Positions 1-24,326 of a DNA stretch of 64,000 nucleotides are shown here, piece by piece (the stretch's first letter is position 1; every line of letters begins with the position of its first letter). The DNA is from Amoebidium appalachense (Eukaryota > Ichthyosporea). The position numbers and the translations under genes are program-made. Below the pieces are notes generated by a model. That model had not been told where the DNA came from. It ran no database searches and saw nothing but the letters and a program-made list of their open reading frames with translations. Where the stretch lies: assembly GCA_963693365.1 (NCBI GenBank), contig CAVNZM010000016.1, positions 5,890,001 through 5,954,000 on the forward strand. The letters are read 5' to 3'.

Positions 1-65
1 GGGGGGGGCTGTTGTTTGATGTGTTCATACCATGCCTTGTCTAACCACTTCTACTTTGGGTGTAG

Positions 66-740
66 TCGACGAGAAGGGCTACAAGTTCTGCAAGGTGCGT
101 GTGCGCAAGGTGCGCATCCCCCAGATCGGAGACAAGTTTGCCAGTCGTCACGGTCAGAAAGGTACATGCGGTATCCAGTACCGCACGGAGGACATGCCCT
201 TCAGCTGCGAAGGTGTGTGTGTGTGTGCGTGCGTGCGTGTGTGTGTGTGCGTGTGCGTGTGCGTGTGCGTGTGCGTGTGCGTGTGCGTGTGTGTGCGTGT
301 GCGTGTGTGTGCGTGTGCGTGTGTGTGTGTGTGTGTGTTTGTTCTTGTTGTTTTTTTTGGGGGGGTGGGGGGGGGAGGGGGGGGGGGGGAGAGGGGGAGG
401 GGGGGGGGGATCGTGCACGGCTTCTTCGGTGATGGGCAGAAGGTGCGGGAGGTTGGTGCTTACAGAGTGGGTGTGGCTTTTGTGTGGGTATGTGTTTGGG
501 GGAGCGCGGGGGGGGGGGGGGGGGGGGGAGGGGGGGGGGAGGGGGGAGGAAGGGAGGGGGGCTGCAATTCGGAAGCGCTACACATAATTGTCTGCAGATA
601 CAGTGGACCTTGCGCATGTATGTTATAAGTTGTTGTAGGGATATCATTGTGTCTGTGTTCGTGGCGCGGGGGTAGTGGAAGGCCCCCGGGGGTCGGTGTG
701 TGCGTGTGTGTGTATGTGTTTTGTTTTTTTTGTTTTTTTG

Positions 741-788
<48 letters not shown>

Positions 789-3287
789 TGGGACTGGCAA
801 GAAAGAACAGGTGAGTTTACTGACGAGAAACGTGCTACAGGGGTTACGCCGGACATTATCGTGAACCCGCACGCCATTCCCTCGCGTATGACCATCGGGC
901 ACATGACGGAGGCTCTGCTGAGTAAGGTCGGCGCAAAGAAGGGAGAGGAAGGTGTGTATCTTCATGCCTTGACACGTATACACACACACTACATATGCAT
1001 GTGTGAAGGTGTCAAGAACACACCTGTCGATGTTTGCCTGTGCATGTGTGTCCCTCACCTCTCATATGCAGCGGCTTCTTGGCTTGGTACAGACACCAGA
1101 CACATGCATGCGTGAACACACCACCTATTCATGTTAGTGCATGTGTGTCCCCCCCCCTGTCGTGTATTGCGGCGTCTGGCCCTTTCGATCAATGTTGATG
1201 ACGAGCTGGATGTGTGCTCTTGTTTTGAATTGTGTATGAGATCGGCAGGTTGTTGGTGTTCGTTGTGTGTATGTATGTGCATTATGAAGTTGTGTGGTTG
1301 CATGCCGGCTTTTTCTTCTTGCCTGCTTGCTCGTAGGGTTGGTATAATGTTTGTGTGTGTATGTGTGTGTCTCTGTGTTTGTGTGTGCGCGCGCGTGTGC
1401 GAAACTGCGTGCATGTATGCTTACGTGTGTTTGTGTTTATGTTGGTGTGCTGCATGTGTCTGTAAATAAGAGGTTGTTTCTGACACTGCCACCATGTTTT
1501 TAGGTGATGCCACGCCGTTCAACAAGGGTGTGACTGTGGAGCGTATCTCTCAGATGTTGAAGGAGTACGGCTACCACCTGCGCGGCAACGAGGTATGTTG
1601 TAACTTGCATTTAATTGGTGTGGCTTTCAACGGGGGGAGGGGGTGAGGGCAGGGGTTGTGGTGGGGGATGGGTGATGGGGGGGTTTTTAGAAGGGTCAGC
1701 CAAAGCGGTTGGAAATTTGAACAACAAAAGCTGAAAGAAACGGTGTAGGCAAAGATATGAAACACAGAGAAGGGAACGAGTTGGGAGGCGGCGGGGAGCA
1801 CGGCGGGCCGGGGGAGAGGGATGCGCAAGTTTTTGCTGGTGAGAATCGTACTACACAACTATTCGAGTTGCCATCGGGGAGTGAAAACCCTGCTCCAGCT
1901 ATAGCCTATCGATCTGTTCTCAGCAACACCTGGCCATATACACATGCACGCTCACACAAACACACACACACACAGACATGATACAGACATGTAAACACCA
2001 TCAAGGCGCAAGCCATGACTCCCTTATTTTTGTGTAGTGAATATGGGTGTCAATGATGCTGCTTCGCTCTGCGTCGTGATCATCTTGTGTGATCTAATGC
2101 TCATATTGTTTTCTGCAGGTGATGTACAACGGGCACACTGGGCGCAAGATCAACACCCAGGTGTTCCTGACCCTGACGTACTACCAGGTATGACAAGTAA
2201 GATGCGCGTTGGAATATGCATATATTTAACGGGGATACATGTGGGTACGATGCAAACATAACACAAGTAGTCTGGCGTGTATGTGTTTGCATTGCACCTT
2301 GATGTATGCCCGCTCGGTTTACGCCTTTTCTTGCAGGTATGAACCGTGAGACACGGAGGATTTCTTACGGATCGAAATAGTAAAGATGAAGCACTCTGGC
2401 ACAAATTCTTGAGTGGTTCCAAATAGTAAAGATGAAGCACTCTGGCACAAATTCTTGAGTAGTTCCTTGCTGCACGGTAGCTGTGTGGGGAGGGTTATGG
2501 CTTTACATGTTACCAGGTACTTTCAGACTGTGTCTATTTGTTACTTGCATGCCCCCTGTGCCACCATAACCCATTTGATGCATGTGTGGTTTACTAACGG
2601 TGTTTCCTTTTCTTCCGTCTCTCAGCGCCTGAAGCACATGGTGGACGACAAGATCCACTCGAGAGCACGCGGCCCCACACAGGTACAGTTACTCCTCCGT
2701 GTTTGTTTTTGACTGGTGTTCTGTGGTGGTGGTGGTGGTTGTGTGCACGCCTACATGGAAAGACAGTGAAGAGACTAAAGCTTGGAGTGAGAAGCATCCA
2801 CTTCATGTACCTGGGTGTGAAGTTTGTGTATCCCCTAATTAAGTTTCAGAGGGATACACACCGTGCACGTACAACACATAACTCAAACGTACACATCTCT
2901 CCCTAGCTGCTCATTTTTATTTTTTCCCCGCTCGATCCAGTTACTATATAAAGCTAATCTGCTCGTTTCTTCACCAATCGAGACCATTGCACCCCTTTAA
3001 CTCGAGCTGGTGCCTGTGGTATGTGGAGTGTCGTGCTGTGTTAGTTTACTTTGCGCTGTGTTTTGGTGCTAACTGGGCCTCATTGGGGCACAGAACTTGA
3101 CCCGTCAGCCGGCCGAGGGTCGTGCGCGTGAGGGTGGTCTGCGCTTCGGTGAGATGGAGCGCGATTGCATGATCTCCCACGGTGAGTCTGGGTTTGTTTT
3201 TTGTTTTTAATTTTTTGTTTTTTTATTTTTTTGTGGGCCGGTGGGTGGGTGGGTGGGTGGTGGTGGTGGTGGTGGTGTGGTGGTTGT

Positions 3288-3330
<43 letters not shown>

Positions 3331-3563
3331 GACTAGTGCAACCTGTGTGGCTCGCTGTTTTCCTGTTCTGCCTGGCCACACTGTCTCCATCTCCTCCCCC
3401 CCCCCCCCCCCCCCCCCCTCCTTTTTCTTCGGCATACATTTCAAGGTTTTTGGCTTTGCCTTGACTAACCCCCTCCCTACCTTGCCCTCCCACCCACCCA
3501 GACCCCCATGCCCCCACACCCACCCACACACCACTACCACCACCACTCACACTGCGCGCACGT

Positions 3564-3627
<64 letters not shown>

Positions 3628-4394
3628 GGCCAACTTCCTCAAGGAGCGCATGTTCCTGTGCAGTGACCAGTACCGTGTGCACGTGTGCAACCTGTGTGGT
3701 CTCATTGCCATTGCAAACCTCACGGCAAAGACATTCGAGTGCCGCAGCTGCAAGAACAAGACGGAGGTACGCTTTCCTGGCTATTTGATGTTATTAGTTT
3801 TATGGGGTTCGTATGGGTCATTCGGTTGCATACCTGGCTATTTATAGTCACTGTTACAGTTTTAGCCCCTTTGTCAAGGGTGTATGGTGTGTGGTGGTGC
3901 TGGATTAGGGTTGAGTGGGTGTGATCTGGAAGGAGGGGTTGAGGTGTTTGGAAAGATGGGGGATAGGTTATCTAGTAGATATGTTGTTTATCGTGTGCTC
4001 GTGTGCTGTGTCAAGCTGACTGGGTAGGTGACACACACGAGTTAGAGATATGGGAGTAGGGGCTGGATATGAAAAGGCAGCAAGTGATGTAGGGAGTAAG
4101 GAAGGGTGGGGAATTTGCCAAGTAATTAACGGTATTTACACACACACACCCAAGCAATTTTGCTTGTAAGTTGTGACTCTTCTACCGTTTGCCCTGCATT
4201 TTGCCATGTTCACTGACATTTTTCCCCCACCACAGGTGTCTCTGATCGAGATTCCTTACGCCTGCAAGCTTCTGTTCCAGGAGCTTATGTCCATGCAGAT
4301 TGCCCCCAGAATGATGGTCCAGATGCCCGGTATGACTACACGTGGGCCACCCGGTGCCGGCATGCCTAAGAGCCAAAAGCCAAAACGCCATTGA
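66..4394 (+). CDS. RPB2: RNA polymerase II second-largest subunit, C-terminal part (5' end outside window)
   Basis: Eight exons: 66-212, 841-951, 1504-1592, 2119-2187, 2626-2682, 3094-3181, 3624-3766, 4236-4394. All introns are GT-AG and all phases agree. The product is the catalytic-core subunit of nuclear RNA polymerase II. The first exon carries the hybrid-binding motif [12 protein letters not shown]. Later exons carry [37 protein letters not shown] and the C-terminal zinc site (CNLCG ... CRSC, CX2C pairs). The end reads [21 protein letters not shown], as in animal Pol II rather than Pol I or III. Two oddities: FLTLTYYQ replaces the nearly universal FIGPTYYQ in the exon at 2119-2187, and about 25 Gly/Pro/Lys-rich residues follow APRMM before the stop. 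The first intron begins directly as (GT)n and one acceptor ends a (CA)n array. Upstream exons are missing because the window starts inside the gene. Confidence 0.97.
213..840 (+). repeat. RPB2 intron of (GT)n and G-runs
   Basis: The intron donor GT is the first dinucleotide of a (GT/GC)n array that runs to about 340. Impure G-runs follow at 358-410, 508-560 and 750-787. Little unique sequence remains apart from about 575-700. The acceptor CAG ends at 840. Confidence 0.85.
2375..2466 (+). repeat. 46-bp tandem duplication in an RPB2 intron
   Basis: Two adjacent 46-bp copies (2375-2420 and 2421-2466) differ at one base (TGG versus TAG near the end). They lie in the intron between exons 2119-2187 and 2626-2682. 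The near identity implies a recent duplication. Confidence 0.9.
3565..3622 (+). repeat. (CA)n array forming a splice acceptor
   Basis: About 28 CA units run without interruption into the CAG acceptor at 3621-3623, immediately before the RPB2 exon at 3624. The usual pyrimidine tract is therefore replaced by a CA repeat. Confidence 0.9.
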
Positions 4395-5072
4395 TCTGAG
4401 ACCAACTATTTATACGAGGAATCGCTGTGGCTCTCTTTCCCTTTAGCTTGCTATTAGGATTATTGTAAGATCGGGTGTGTTTTGCTTTGATTCGCCAAGA
4501 TGTATCGTTATGAGAGTGGATGTGTTTTTTGGTGTGTACTCATGGTGCTAGTTGGGGTTGGTTATACTGACTGTGACCCTTGCCTTTGATGCGCAATATG
4601 TATGGCGTGTGGTAAGGTTAGGTTGGGTAGAAAGAATTTTTTGTAGAGATGATGTTTTTTGTTTTGTTGTTGTTTTCAAGTTGCAAGGTTGAGTTGAATC
4701 TATTCCTACCGTCTGTTGTGTCTAGCAGTTGTTGCTGCGTTGCCGCTAACTGTTAGTACCATGTATGTATTCAAGGTATTCCTTCATTCGTTCTACCAAG
4801 ACATACGTGAACCTTGGTAACACGTTCATTTTGTAAATTTGTCGGGCAGAGTTAGGCAGAGTTATAACCTGCCCGTTTTGGTGATCGGCAGGCACGATCA
4901 GGGCAAAAGGTTTAGTCTGAGTGTCCTTCCTTTTTTTTTGACCAGTCTTTTTGGTTGGATATGACATATGACTACCCTAGAACAGTTTATCTCGTGGAGT
5001 CGATGTGTATATTGCATTAGATACGTTGGTGTGTTTGCTACTGGCCTACCTCGCTTAAACAAGAATTTGGAG

Positions 5073-5078
5073 AATAAA
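5073..5078 (+). terminator. Possible polyadenylation signal for RPB2
   Basis: AATAAA lies about 680 bases after the RPB2 stop codon on the same strand. It is the nearest canonical hexamer I noticed; a closer non-canonical signal may be used. Confidence 0.3.
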
Positions 5079-5598
5079 AATACGAAATCGAAAGTTTTCT
5101 GGACTTTACATCGGTCGGACCAACCTCTCGGGCTCGTTTGCGTACATGTGGAGAAACCATGGCCCTCATCCCGTGCCATAGCCATAGCACACATGTCCAT
5201 TGTACAGTGTCGTGCATGTGCATTATGTGCCCGTCGCCTGCCTTTGCTTTTCATAGAAGTACGGCATCATACGGTATATGCATGTTAACGTTACAATATC
5301 ATCGCGCAACTTGAAGGTGTGGTCATTTATCATAATATACTTGCAGCCTTCAACAACCCCCTCCTTCCCCCCGCCGAATTCCCCTCTCACCTCCCTGCCC
5401 CCCCCCCCCCAACCCTCTCTCCACCCACCACCTAACAGACGCACACACACAAACTAGCGCTGTGATCATGACCGTGTATTGGGTAACAATACTAAGGGGC
5501 ATATTTAATCTGCCACTCACTGACTCACTGACTCGCGTAAGACAGTAACAGTAGTATGATGTACATATCATGCATATGGAACATGTTATGGGGCACAT

Positions 5599-5644
5599 GT
5601 TGTGTTTCCGATTGGCCGGAGGGAGCGGCCAATAAAGTGCAATG

Positions 5645-5645
<1 letters not shown>
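5599..5645. repeat. 47-bp dispersed repeat, copy 1, with mirrored CCAAT boxes
   Basis: These 47 bases are identical to 59452-59498, about 54 kb away in the same orientation. The core is ATTGGCC, a 9-base spacer, then GGCCAAT: two CCAAT boxes facing each other as 7-bp inverted arms. AATAAA overlaps the right arm. A C-run follows immediately. Confidence 0.9.
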
Positions 5646-5680
<35 letters not shown>

Positions 5681-5737
5681 ACGTACACACACACACACAC
5701 ACATACACACACGGTCCGTGCACACACACACGCAGTA

Positions 5738-5775
<38 letters not shown>

Positions 5776-6097
5776 GATCCCTTTTACTCTGCACACGCGC
5801 TAAGCCTTTCGAACTTGGACTGTCACCAACCCCACCGGTCATTATTGAATCCGGCCGTTTAATGCATATACATAATCAGATTCGAATTCGTGGCTCAAGG
5901 TTTCTTCTGACGACAACACGTGCGATTACCTGGCATTAAATTTAAACGGTTGCTGTGTGTGTGTATGTGTGTGCCGATGCATGCCATGCAATATTCGGGT
6001 TTACGATTTCGTTTATTTCTTTCTCCAAATTCTTACCTGCGGGTGCTGTCCTGCACGCGAATTTCAAATTTCCAATTTTCCCATGTCTAGTTGCATG

Positions 6098-6130
<33 letters not shown>

Positions 6131-6302
6131 TTTTTGGGATGGGGGAGGGCCCCCGGGGGAGGAGGGTGGGGGAAGGGGGGGGGGAGGATGGGGGGGAGCT
6201 AGGGGTTACGGTTTGCTGGCGGGCGCACGTGTGTTAATATTTTTGTTCGTGTGAGTAGGGGAGGGGGGACTAATAACTAAAGCAGGGGGAGGTGGGGAGG
6301 GG

Positions 6303-6344
<42 letters not shown>

Positions 6345-6551
6345 GGGTACCCGTTGGGTAGGGTTGGGGGGAAAGGGCGCCTCAGAGGAAGAGGGATGGG
6401 GGGGGGTCGTGATTTGGTGAGCCCCAGGGGAGAGGAGGGGTGTGTGTGGGGAGAGGAGGGGAGGATGGGGGGGAGGGGGGGGTGCATTCCTATCTTAGTA
6501 GTGGCCAGGAGGGGGAAGGGGGGGGGGGGGGTGGGGGGGTGGTGGTGGTGG

Positions 6552-6591
<40 letters not shown>

Positions 6592-6957
6592 GGGGGGAGG
6601 GGGGGGGAGGGTCATGGCATCAGAAGGGTTTGCTACTTAGCAAGCTTTTCGTAGAAACTTTTATATTTATGATGCCAGGACCTTGTCAACCCCGTATTAT
6701 AAGAATTAATAATCAGTGTTGTACCTAAAAACTTGCAGGAATAAATTGACTTAAAAGTAACAAACGTCACGCCAATGAAAAATTCTCTGCTATAGACAGG
6801 GTTGAGTTTGCTAGGTAACGGTTGGGTCAAAGCTTGTGAGTTACCTTAGCCACTATTACTAAATTCTTGGGCCATTGGAATATGGCAAGCTAAGTGTACT
6901 TGTGTTTGGAAACGGGACTTTTTCGTGTACCCACACATCATGTAACCATATAACAAT

Positions 6958-6958
<1 letters not shown>

Positions 6959-7031
<73 letters not shown>
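6959..7031. repeat. (GT)n microsatellite
   Basis: An uninterrupted TG/GT dinucleotide array of about 36 units in the spacer downstream of the class C receptor gene. Confidence 0.95.
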
Positions 7032-7032
<1 letters not shown>

Positions 7033-7405
7033 CCGCACACGTGTGTAAAAGGGTGCACGATCGTGTGCGTGGGTGACATGCCTGTGTGTCCGCATGCCTG
7101 TGCGTGTGTGCGTGTTTGCGTGTGTCTGTGTGCCTGCTTAAAGCATAATCGATGTGTGCAGGTTAAGACAGTCATATCGACACTCGACCCCCAAATCATA
7201 ATATCCAATCAGGATGTGTAGCTGCTTCCCATAAAGGGGAAACCCCACGGTCTATGTACATATTGATAATATAGATATATCCAATATCTCAAACTAGGTT
7301 CGCAATTGCTAATAACATGAAAAAATCTGTTTGAACCATCACACCATTCTAGTAAAATTTAAAGAAAAACCAATCCCCATCTCACAACATCAAACCAACA
7401 CATCA

Positions 7406-18923
<11,518 letters not shown>

Positions 18924-20036
18924 TTTGGCGCCTTATGTGCACACAGTGTGGGTGCTATGGTCTGCATGGATACAAAAAGTGTTCCATTTCTTGGTGCGTG
19001 TGGTAGCCGAAGAACACTGCCACCTAAACACACAGCAAGAAGGGATGTAGAGGTTGGTTGAATGACGTGTGCACTTTTGACAATGTTAGTTTGTGCGTGA
19101 GTATGTGTGTGCATGTGCGTGTGTGCGTTTGTCTTTTTGTCTCTCTCAATCTGTGTGTGTGTGTGGGTGTGTGTGTTTGTGCGTGTGCGCGTTTGTGCTT
19201 GTACATGTGTGCTTGTGTGTGCATATGTGCATGCGTGCACGATTGTGTGATGACACGCGAGCTGTTCTCGCAAATACACGGCAATTATGAAGCTGTAGTT
19301 ACGCGTATCTGCCAGTGTAGGTAGGTGTAGGTATCAAAAAAAAAAGGAATAATAGAAACTAAACACAAAGCAGGTTATGAACACGGGAGTACAGTAAAGA
19401 GCAGTAGAGAGCTCGTGTACAGATCTCGTGTACACAGTGGTCACGGTTGCAAGGCAGTGCCAAACGGCACTTAAAATTGAGGTATTTGCGATAGCTAATC
19501 ATATACGAGTATGCTGAAAAGTCTACATTCCAATGGTAAAGCGAGCCAATCAATGAAGACTAATTGATGACGATCTAAATGCTGTCCCGGGGATTTCAAT
19601 GAGCTCATGAATCATGATGACTCTACAAAAACGTAGAGATCGTTCAAGTTTGTTGTTTTGTTTGTGTTTCTTACTCCGTATGGGTGCTCTGCTATATAGT
19701 GGGTTTTTGTCTGTGTGTCTGCCGTATGGGTGCTGCTACGATCCCCAAGAACAATAAAACAGCGTGAGCACACAGCAAACGTGACAGGTAGAGAAGCCTG
19801 CGAAGGCCCAATTAAGCAAATCCTACTTGACAAGGACTTCGCCACAAGCACAACATGCACACGACACGTCCAGTGGCACACATGTGCAGACACCCCCGGG
19901 CATGATTTGGTCAGAGTCGCTCGACAATATATTCACACACGTACGTGCACACCATATCGCCAAACAGCACACATGCACGCACACGTGCACAAACACACAC
20001 ACGCTTGTGTGCCCACACACACACACACACACACGT

Positions 20037-20154
<118 letters not shown>

Positions 20155-20294
20155 ACACACAGCTCATACAAATGCACACTGAGATCTACACACACAAACA
20201 CACAATACAAATGTGCACACACGGTCCCACACATACGTAACGTATCCACGTGCACACACACGTGTACACAAGCACACAAACGTGTGTCCGTATG

Positions 20295-20339
<45 letters not shown>

Positions 20340-20340
20340 G

Positions 20341-20459
<119 letters not shown>

Positions 20460-20487
20460 CACTTTGGTTTGTGCACACATACAGTGT

Positions 20488-20518
<31 letters not shown>

Positions 20519-20638
20519 ACATGTACGTACGTGATACACACACCGTGGCACCACAGCCTGGTCTGCAACCGTGTGTGTGTGTGTACTGTGCACATGTGTG
20601 GTGTGTGTGTGCGCGCGCGTGTATCTTTGTGTACGCGT

Positions 20639-20834
<196 letters not shown>

Positions 20835-20973
20835 ACGGTGTTGGCAATGCACAGATGGGTGCTCGCAAACAAAGCGTAATTGTTAACTTAGCTGGCCGAG
20901 TATTTGCAACAGACTGACTGCTGTGACTGGACGACGTGTACGGCACAAACAAAAAACCAGAAAAGGTTTCAAG

Positions 20974-21000
20974 TTTATTTTATTAAATTTTGCATTTATT
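20974..21000 (-). terminator. Possible polyadenylation signals for the transporter gene
   Basis: Two minus-strand AATAAA hexamers (20979-20974 and 21000-20995) lie about 480-510 bases downstream of the transporter stop, in an AT-rich stretch. Confidence 0.4.
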
Positions 21001-21482
21001 TAACTTTGGTCCTTTGAACCATTCTGTAAAATATCAAGGGCTGCAGATCTATCTATTGACTGTTGGTACATGCTGAGTAAATCATCCTACGATAACTAGT
21101 TGTTTTGTCCTTTACACCAGGCTATGCTCAACCAAAGCTTTTCAGTTTTCAAACACATCAATAGACTGTTATCTAATTACTGTCTAACTAGCTAAATAGA
21201 ATGAATGTAATGGAAAAAATAAACTCTTACCAAGTCCTTTGCACAAGGACAGTTCTCTACCGTACGTACAGCTTACATTTTGAAAAAAACAACAGGCTGT
21301 CATCTAATCACGGAATCATCGTACGAGTAATACGGGCATTCTTGTGCCCTAGCATATATAGCCTCTCCTCGTACCTTTAAATTCAGTGTACTCTAATAAC
21401 ACTCAAGCAAGGGCTAAGAAAAATTACTGTAGATACAAAAAAGTGTGTTCTTGTTTGGAATAGATTTATAGAGTTGGGCCGT

Positions 21483-22580
21483 TCACAAACCAACCGTTGC
21501 CAGATGCCAGAACATGAATGCAACCCCAGACAGCGACAAACCAACGGCGGCACAAGCTATGATGCGGTTAGCGAGGTTTTCCCTATGCCTATCACGGAAC
21601 AGACAATATGCCCGGGAAAATGAACGAGAGAGTGGTGGCGTTAGTAGCACCCATGGCCTCAAACACAACACCTAAATCGCCCACAAACATTGCGGTTATG
21701 TAAGTAGTGAATAGATTCATAAATGTGACCACCCAATATAGTATTTTTTGAAACACACGATCTACCGTGAGCCTACTGTGACCTTGCATGTCCAGAACGG
21801 TATTAATGAGGTGCACCGCAGCCATACGCGTAGGCCTATTTGCAAGCGGGTAAGCAACACACACGTTAAAACACACAAGGACTCTGCTGATGTTCACCGG
21901 AATAGTGTTTGGGAAATCTAAAAGTACGTTGGAGGAAACCTTTGAACCATAAGTGAAATAGGCACAGAGGCCAAACGCGGCATTCAAAGTAAACCCGTAA
22001 GTCACCGAAATAGCCGCGATTCCGGACATTCTACGCGTACGTGCGCTGGGAGTCATGATTTCGTTGTAGACGGGGAAAGTCTCCATGTCGAAATGTGCCG
22101 GTCGAATTTCTCCCTTGCACGCTCCCAAATCGAGCCTTCCCTGGCCCGGTTCGAAGTGATTGTTTGGGTTTGCAAGATGCAAAATTCCCAGCAGCGGGAT
22201 GAAAATCAGACCCATCAGAGCCATCATCGACGTAAATCTCATTCCGTGCATGCGCGGAACGCATGTTAGTGGAGCCCCAAGGCAGAAGAAAGCAATGGAT
22301 ACCCACAACTGCCTTTCCAGCCACACACTCCCCGGGGCTATGGGTGCAATTGGGTATATGTTTTTGGGTGCCAAGTCACCGATGATGATCAAGTGCACAA
22401 TAGCTGAACCGACCTGTTCCATCATCACAACCATGTCCACCAACAACGATGACCGAGGCCGTGTTCTCCAAGCCAAAAGGCCAAATGACGCATCTGTTCT
22501 GCCAATTTCATGTGCACACGCCGAGAGAAGATAGAAGCCAAATATCGAAATAACAGCGACAGTGAACAAGAGCACGATTC
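21483..22580 (-). CDS. AAAP/SLC38-type amino acid transporter, 5'-truncated and frameshifted
   Basis: One long minus-strand frame from about 22580 to 21592 encodes about 327 residues of an amino acid/auxin permease family carrier with many membrane helices. Visible features are HLIIIGDLAP, SVTYGFTLNAAFGLCAYFTYG, a YPLANRP segment and GATNATTLSFIFPGI near the last helices. That frame stops at 21592. The missing last helix (LFRDRHRENLANRI ... FMFWHLATV) continues one frame over to a stop at 21483, so one extra base, or two missing bases, lies near 21603. The first helix of the family is absent. Upstream of the first recognisable residues there is an in-frame stop and a perfect 32-bp inverted repeat. 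A real acceptor (CCAG before 22580) is possible. It may be a pseudogene, a misassembled locus, or a gene whose first exons lie elsewhere. Confidence 0.8.
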
Positions 22581-22617
22581 CTGGAGCTCTTGTTCACTGT
22601 CGCTGTTATTTCGATAT
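22542..22617. repeat. Perfect 32-bp inverted repeat at the transporter 5' break
   Basis: The left arm 22542-22573 and right arm 22586-22617 are exact reverse complements around a 12-base loop. The left arm is part of the transporter coding frame (residues VLLFTVAVISI on the minus strand). Such a foldback suggests a hairpin-mediated inversion or a chimeric clone or read. Confidence 0.95.
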
Positions 22618-23466
22618 GGAGGGGCTTCGCCGCGCCTTTTTCATGTTCGTGTTTGCGCTTACCGCACATGCACAGAACTGCACACTACTGACGGCACTGT
22701 GAACAAACAAAGCCACTGCTTGGCAACAATAATGTTTTTTTCTCTGTCTTGCAGCTGGAGCCTCTTTTCTGATCTCATTTCTTTTTATCCCCCCCCCCCT
22801 CCCCCCCGCCGGGGGCCCTTTCCGCCCTGCCCTTTTCTCTCTATCTCGCGAGATTACTCCGAGGCCAGAGGCTTGCTGCCCATATGCCCTGCACACACGC
22901 CTCATTCGGACACACATCCACACTCAGAAAAATGAACTTGTCACTCGTTTATTCAGACAAACAATCACGACACACATACACAGACCTACACACACGCGTA
23001 ACACGTACGTTTTAACGCACTTGCGTGGCCACCGCTGATGAGACATATAAATTCACTATTGCACGTGTTTCACCCCCCCCCCCCCCCCCCCCCCCCCGCC
23101 TCTCTCAAGCCCTCCACCCCACCATCGTGACTGTCGGGAAGTTGGTGTCGGTGTATATAACGGGTACGGAGAGGGAGTGAGGGGAGGGGGGAGGGGGAGG
23201 GGGGGAGGGGGGACGGCCCAGAGAGGGGTGAGGGGGGGGGGGGGGGGGGGGGGGGTAAGGAGGGCAAATGATGCCGTATGAATTACTAGCACTTCAGAAA
23301 CAAAAGAGAGCAGAAATATGAGAGGGGTGGCAAAGTGACACATCTCTTGCCTGGCGAATGAACCCTAGTTGGCAAGACGTTAAGGAGTATGGTGGGTGGG
23401 AGAAAGGAACGGGCATTGAGGTGACGGAGGGGGGGTGGGAGGGGGGTAGGGAGGGGGAGATGTGAT

Positions 23467-23499
<33 letters not shown>

Positions 23500-24326
23500 G
23501 AGGGGGGAGGGAGGGACAACGGGGTGGAGGCAAGAGAGAAGGGCAAGGGAAGGGGGGGGGGGGGGGGGGGGGGCGCAGCAGGAGTTGAGATGGGACAGAG
23601 GGGGAGGGGGGAGCCGGGGGGGGGGGGGGGGGGATGATTAAAGAGTGGGGATGCAAAGGTGGTGGTGGTAACGGTGTGTTTCGAAGAGGGGGCATGCTGC
23701 ACAGGAGGGAGAGCAGTGGGAAGGATATGATAGGTTTCTTTTTTTCTTTTTTTTTGGGGGGGGGGGGAGAGGGGGGGAAGGGGAGGTGGTGGTGGTGGGG
23801 GGGGGGGGGGGGGAGAATGCAGATGGTGAGTGAAAATGGTAGGGGAAAGGGGATGCAGATGTTCTCTGGCGTTGACTTTGTTATAAAGTGGGCCAGTATA
23901 ATCAAACACAAGGGGAGGCGAAGGAGAAAACGTAGCTCTGGTGCTCTTGGTGGCGCAACATCGAGATAAAATACTTTATTACCTCACTAAGTTAGGAGAC
24001 GATGCCGACGCCGGACGGTTCTTATTGTTGTTGGTCGTCGGTCGGGCCGTGCTAAGTTGCCTGTCGGCGTGTCTTATCAACCAGCAGGGGATACAAGAAG
24101 ATGCGTAGATTGTAGCATAAATACTGAGTAGGTTGCCCCGTGCGCCCCCGGTTTACTACCGGTTTCCGTGTCGATTAGTAGTACCGCCTTCATAAATTAC
24201 ACGTACAGCCTCCTCCCACCGTAGTAAGCACAAAATTCCTCCCAAGTCGGCCGATCTTGTCACAGTCCACCTGGTACCTGCTGTAAATCTAAAAGTTTTG
24301 GCATAGGTCGTCATTTTTTTTCTTCT
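22618..24326. other. Spacer rich in C- and G-runs
   Basis: C-run at 23072-23097; G-runs at 23234-23255, 23468-23498, 23551-23572, 23619-23632 and 23796-23812. The plus strand just right of the foldback could encode a 28-residue peptide beginning MEGLRRAFFMFVFALTAHA (22616-22702), which resembles a signal peptide, but it has no continuation I can trace. The minus-strand 3'UTR of the small gene at 24327 probably ends near 23975. Confidence 0.5.
23975..23980 (-). terminator. Possible polyadenylation signal for the small membrane-protein gene
   Basis: Minus-strand AATAAA about 350 bases beyond the stop at 24327. Confidence 0.4.

Larger units (their letters stand above)
4395..7405. other. Intergenic region between convergent RPB2 and class C GPCR 3' ends
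   Basis: I see no coding exon here. It should hold the RPB2 3'UTR and the receptor 3'UTR. It contains a C-run near 5646-5680, short (CA)n, long impure G-runs at 6160-6610 and a pure (GT)n at 6959-7031. ORFs here are repeat translations only. Confidence 0.7.

Noticed and set aside
19612-19893. 93-codon minus-strand ORF upstream of the class C receptor
   Set aside because: No hydrophobic pattern, domain or splice evidence; probably chance.
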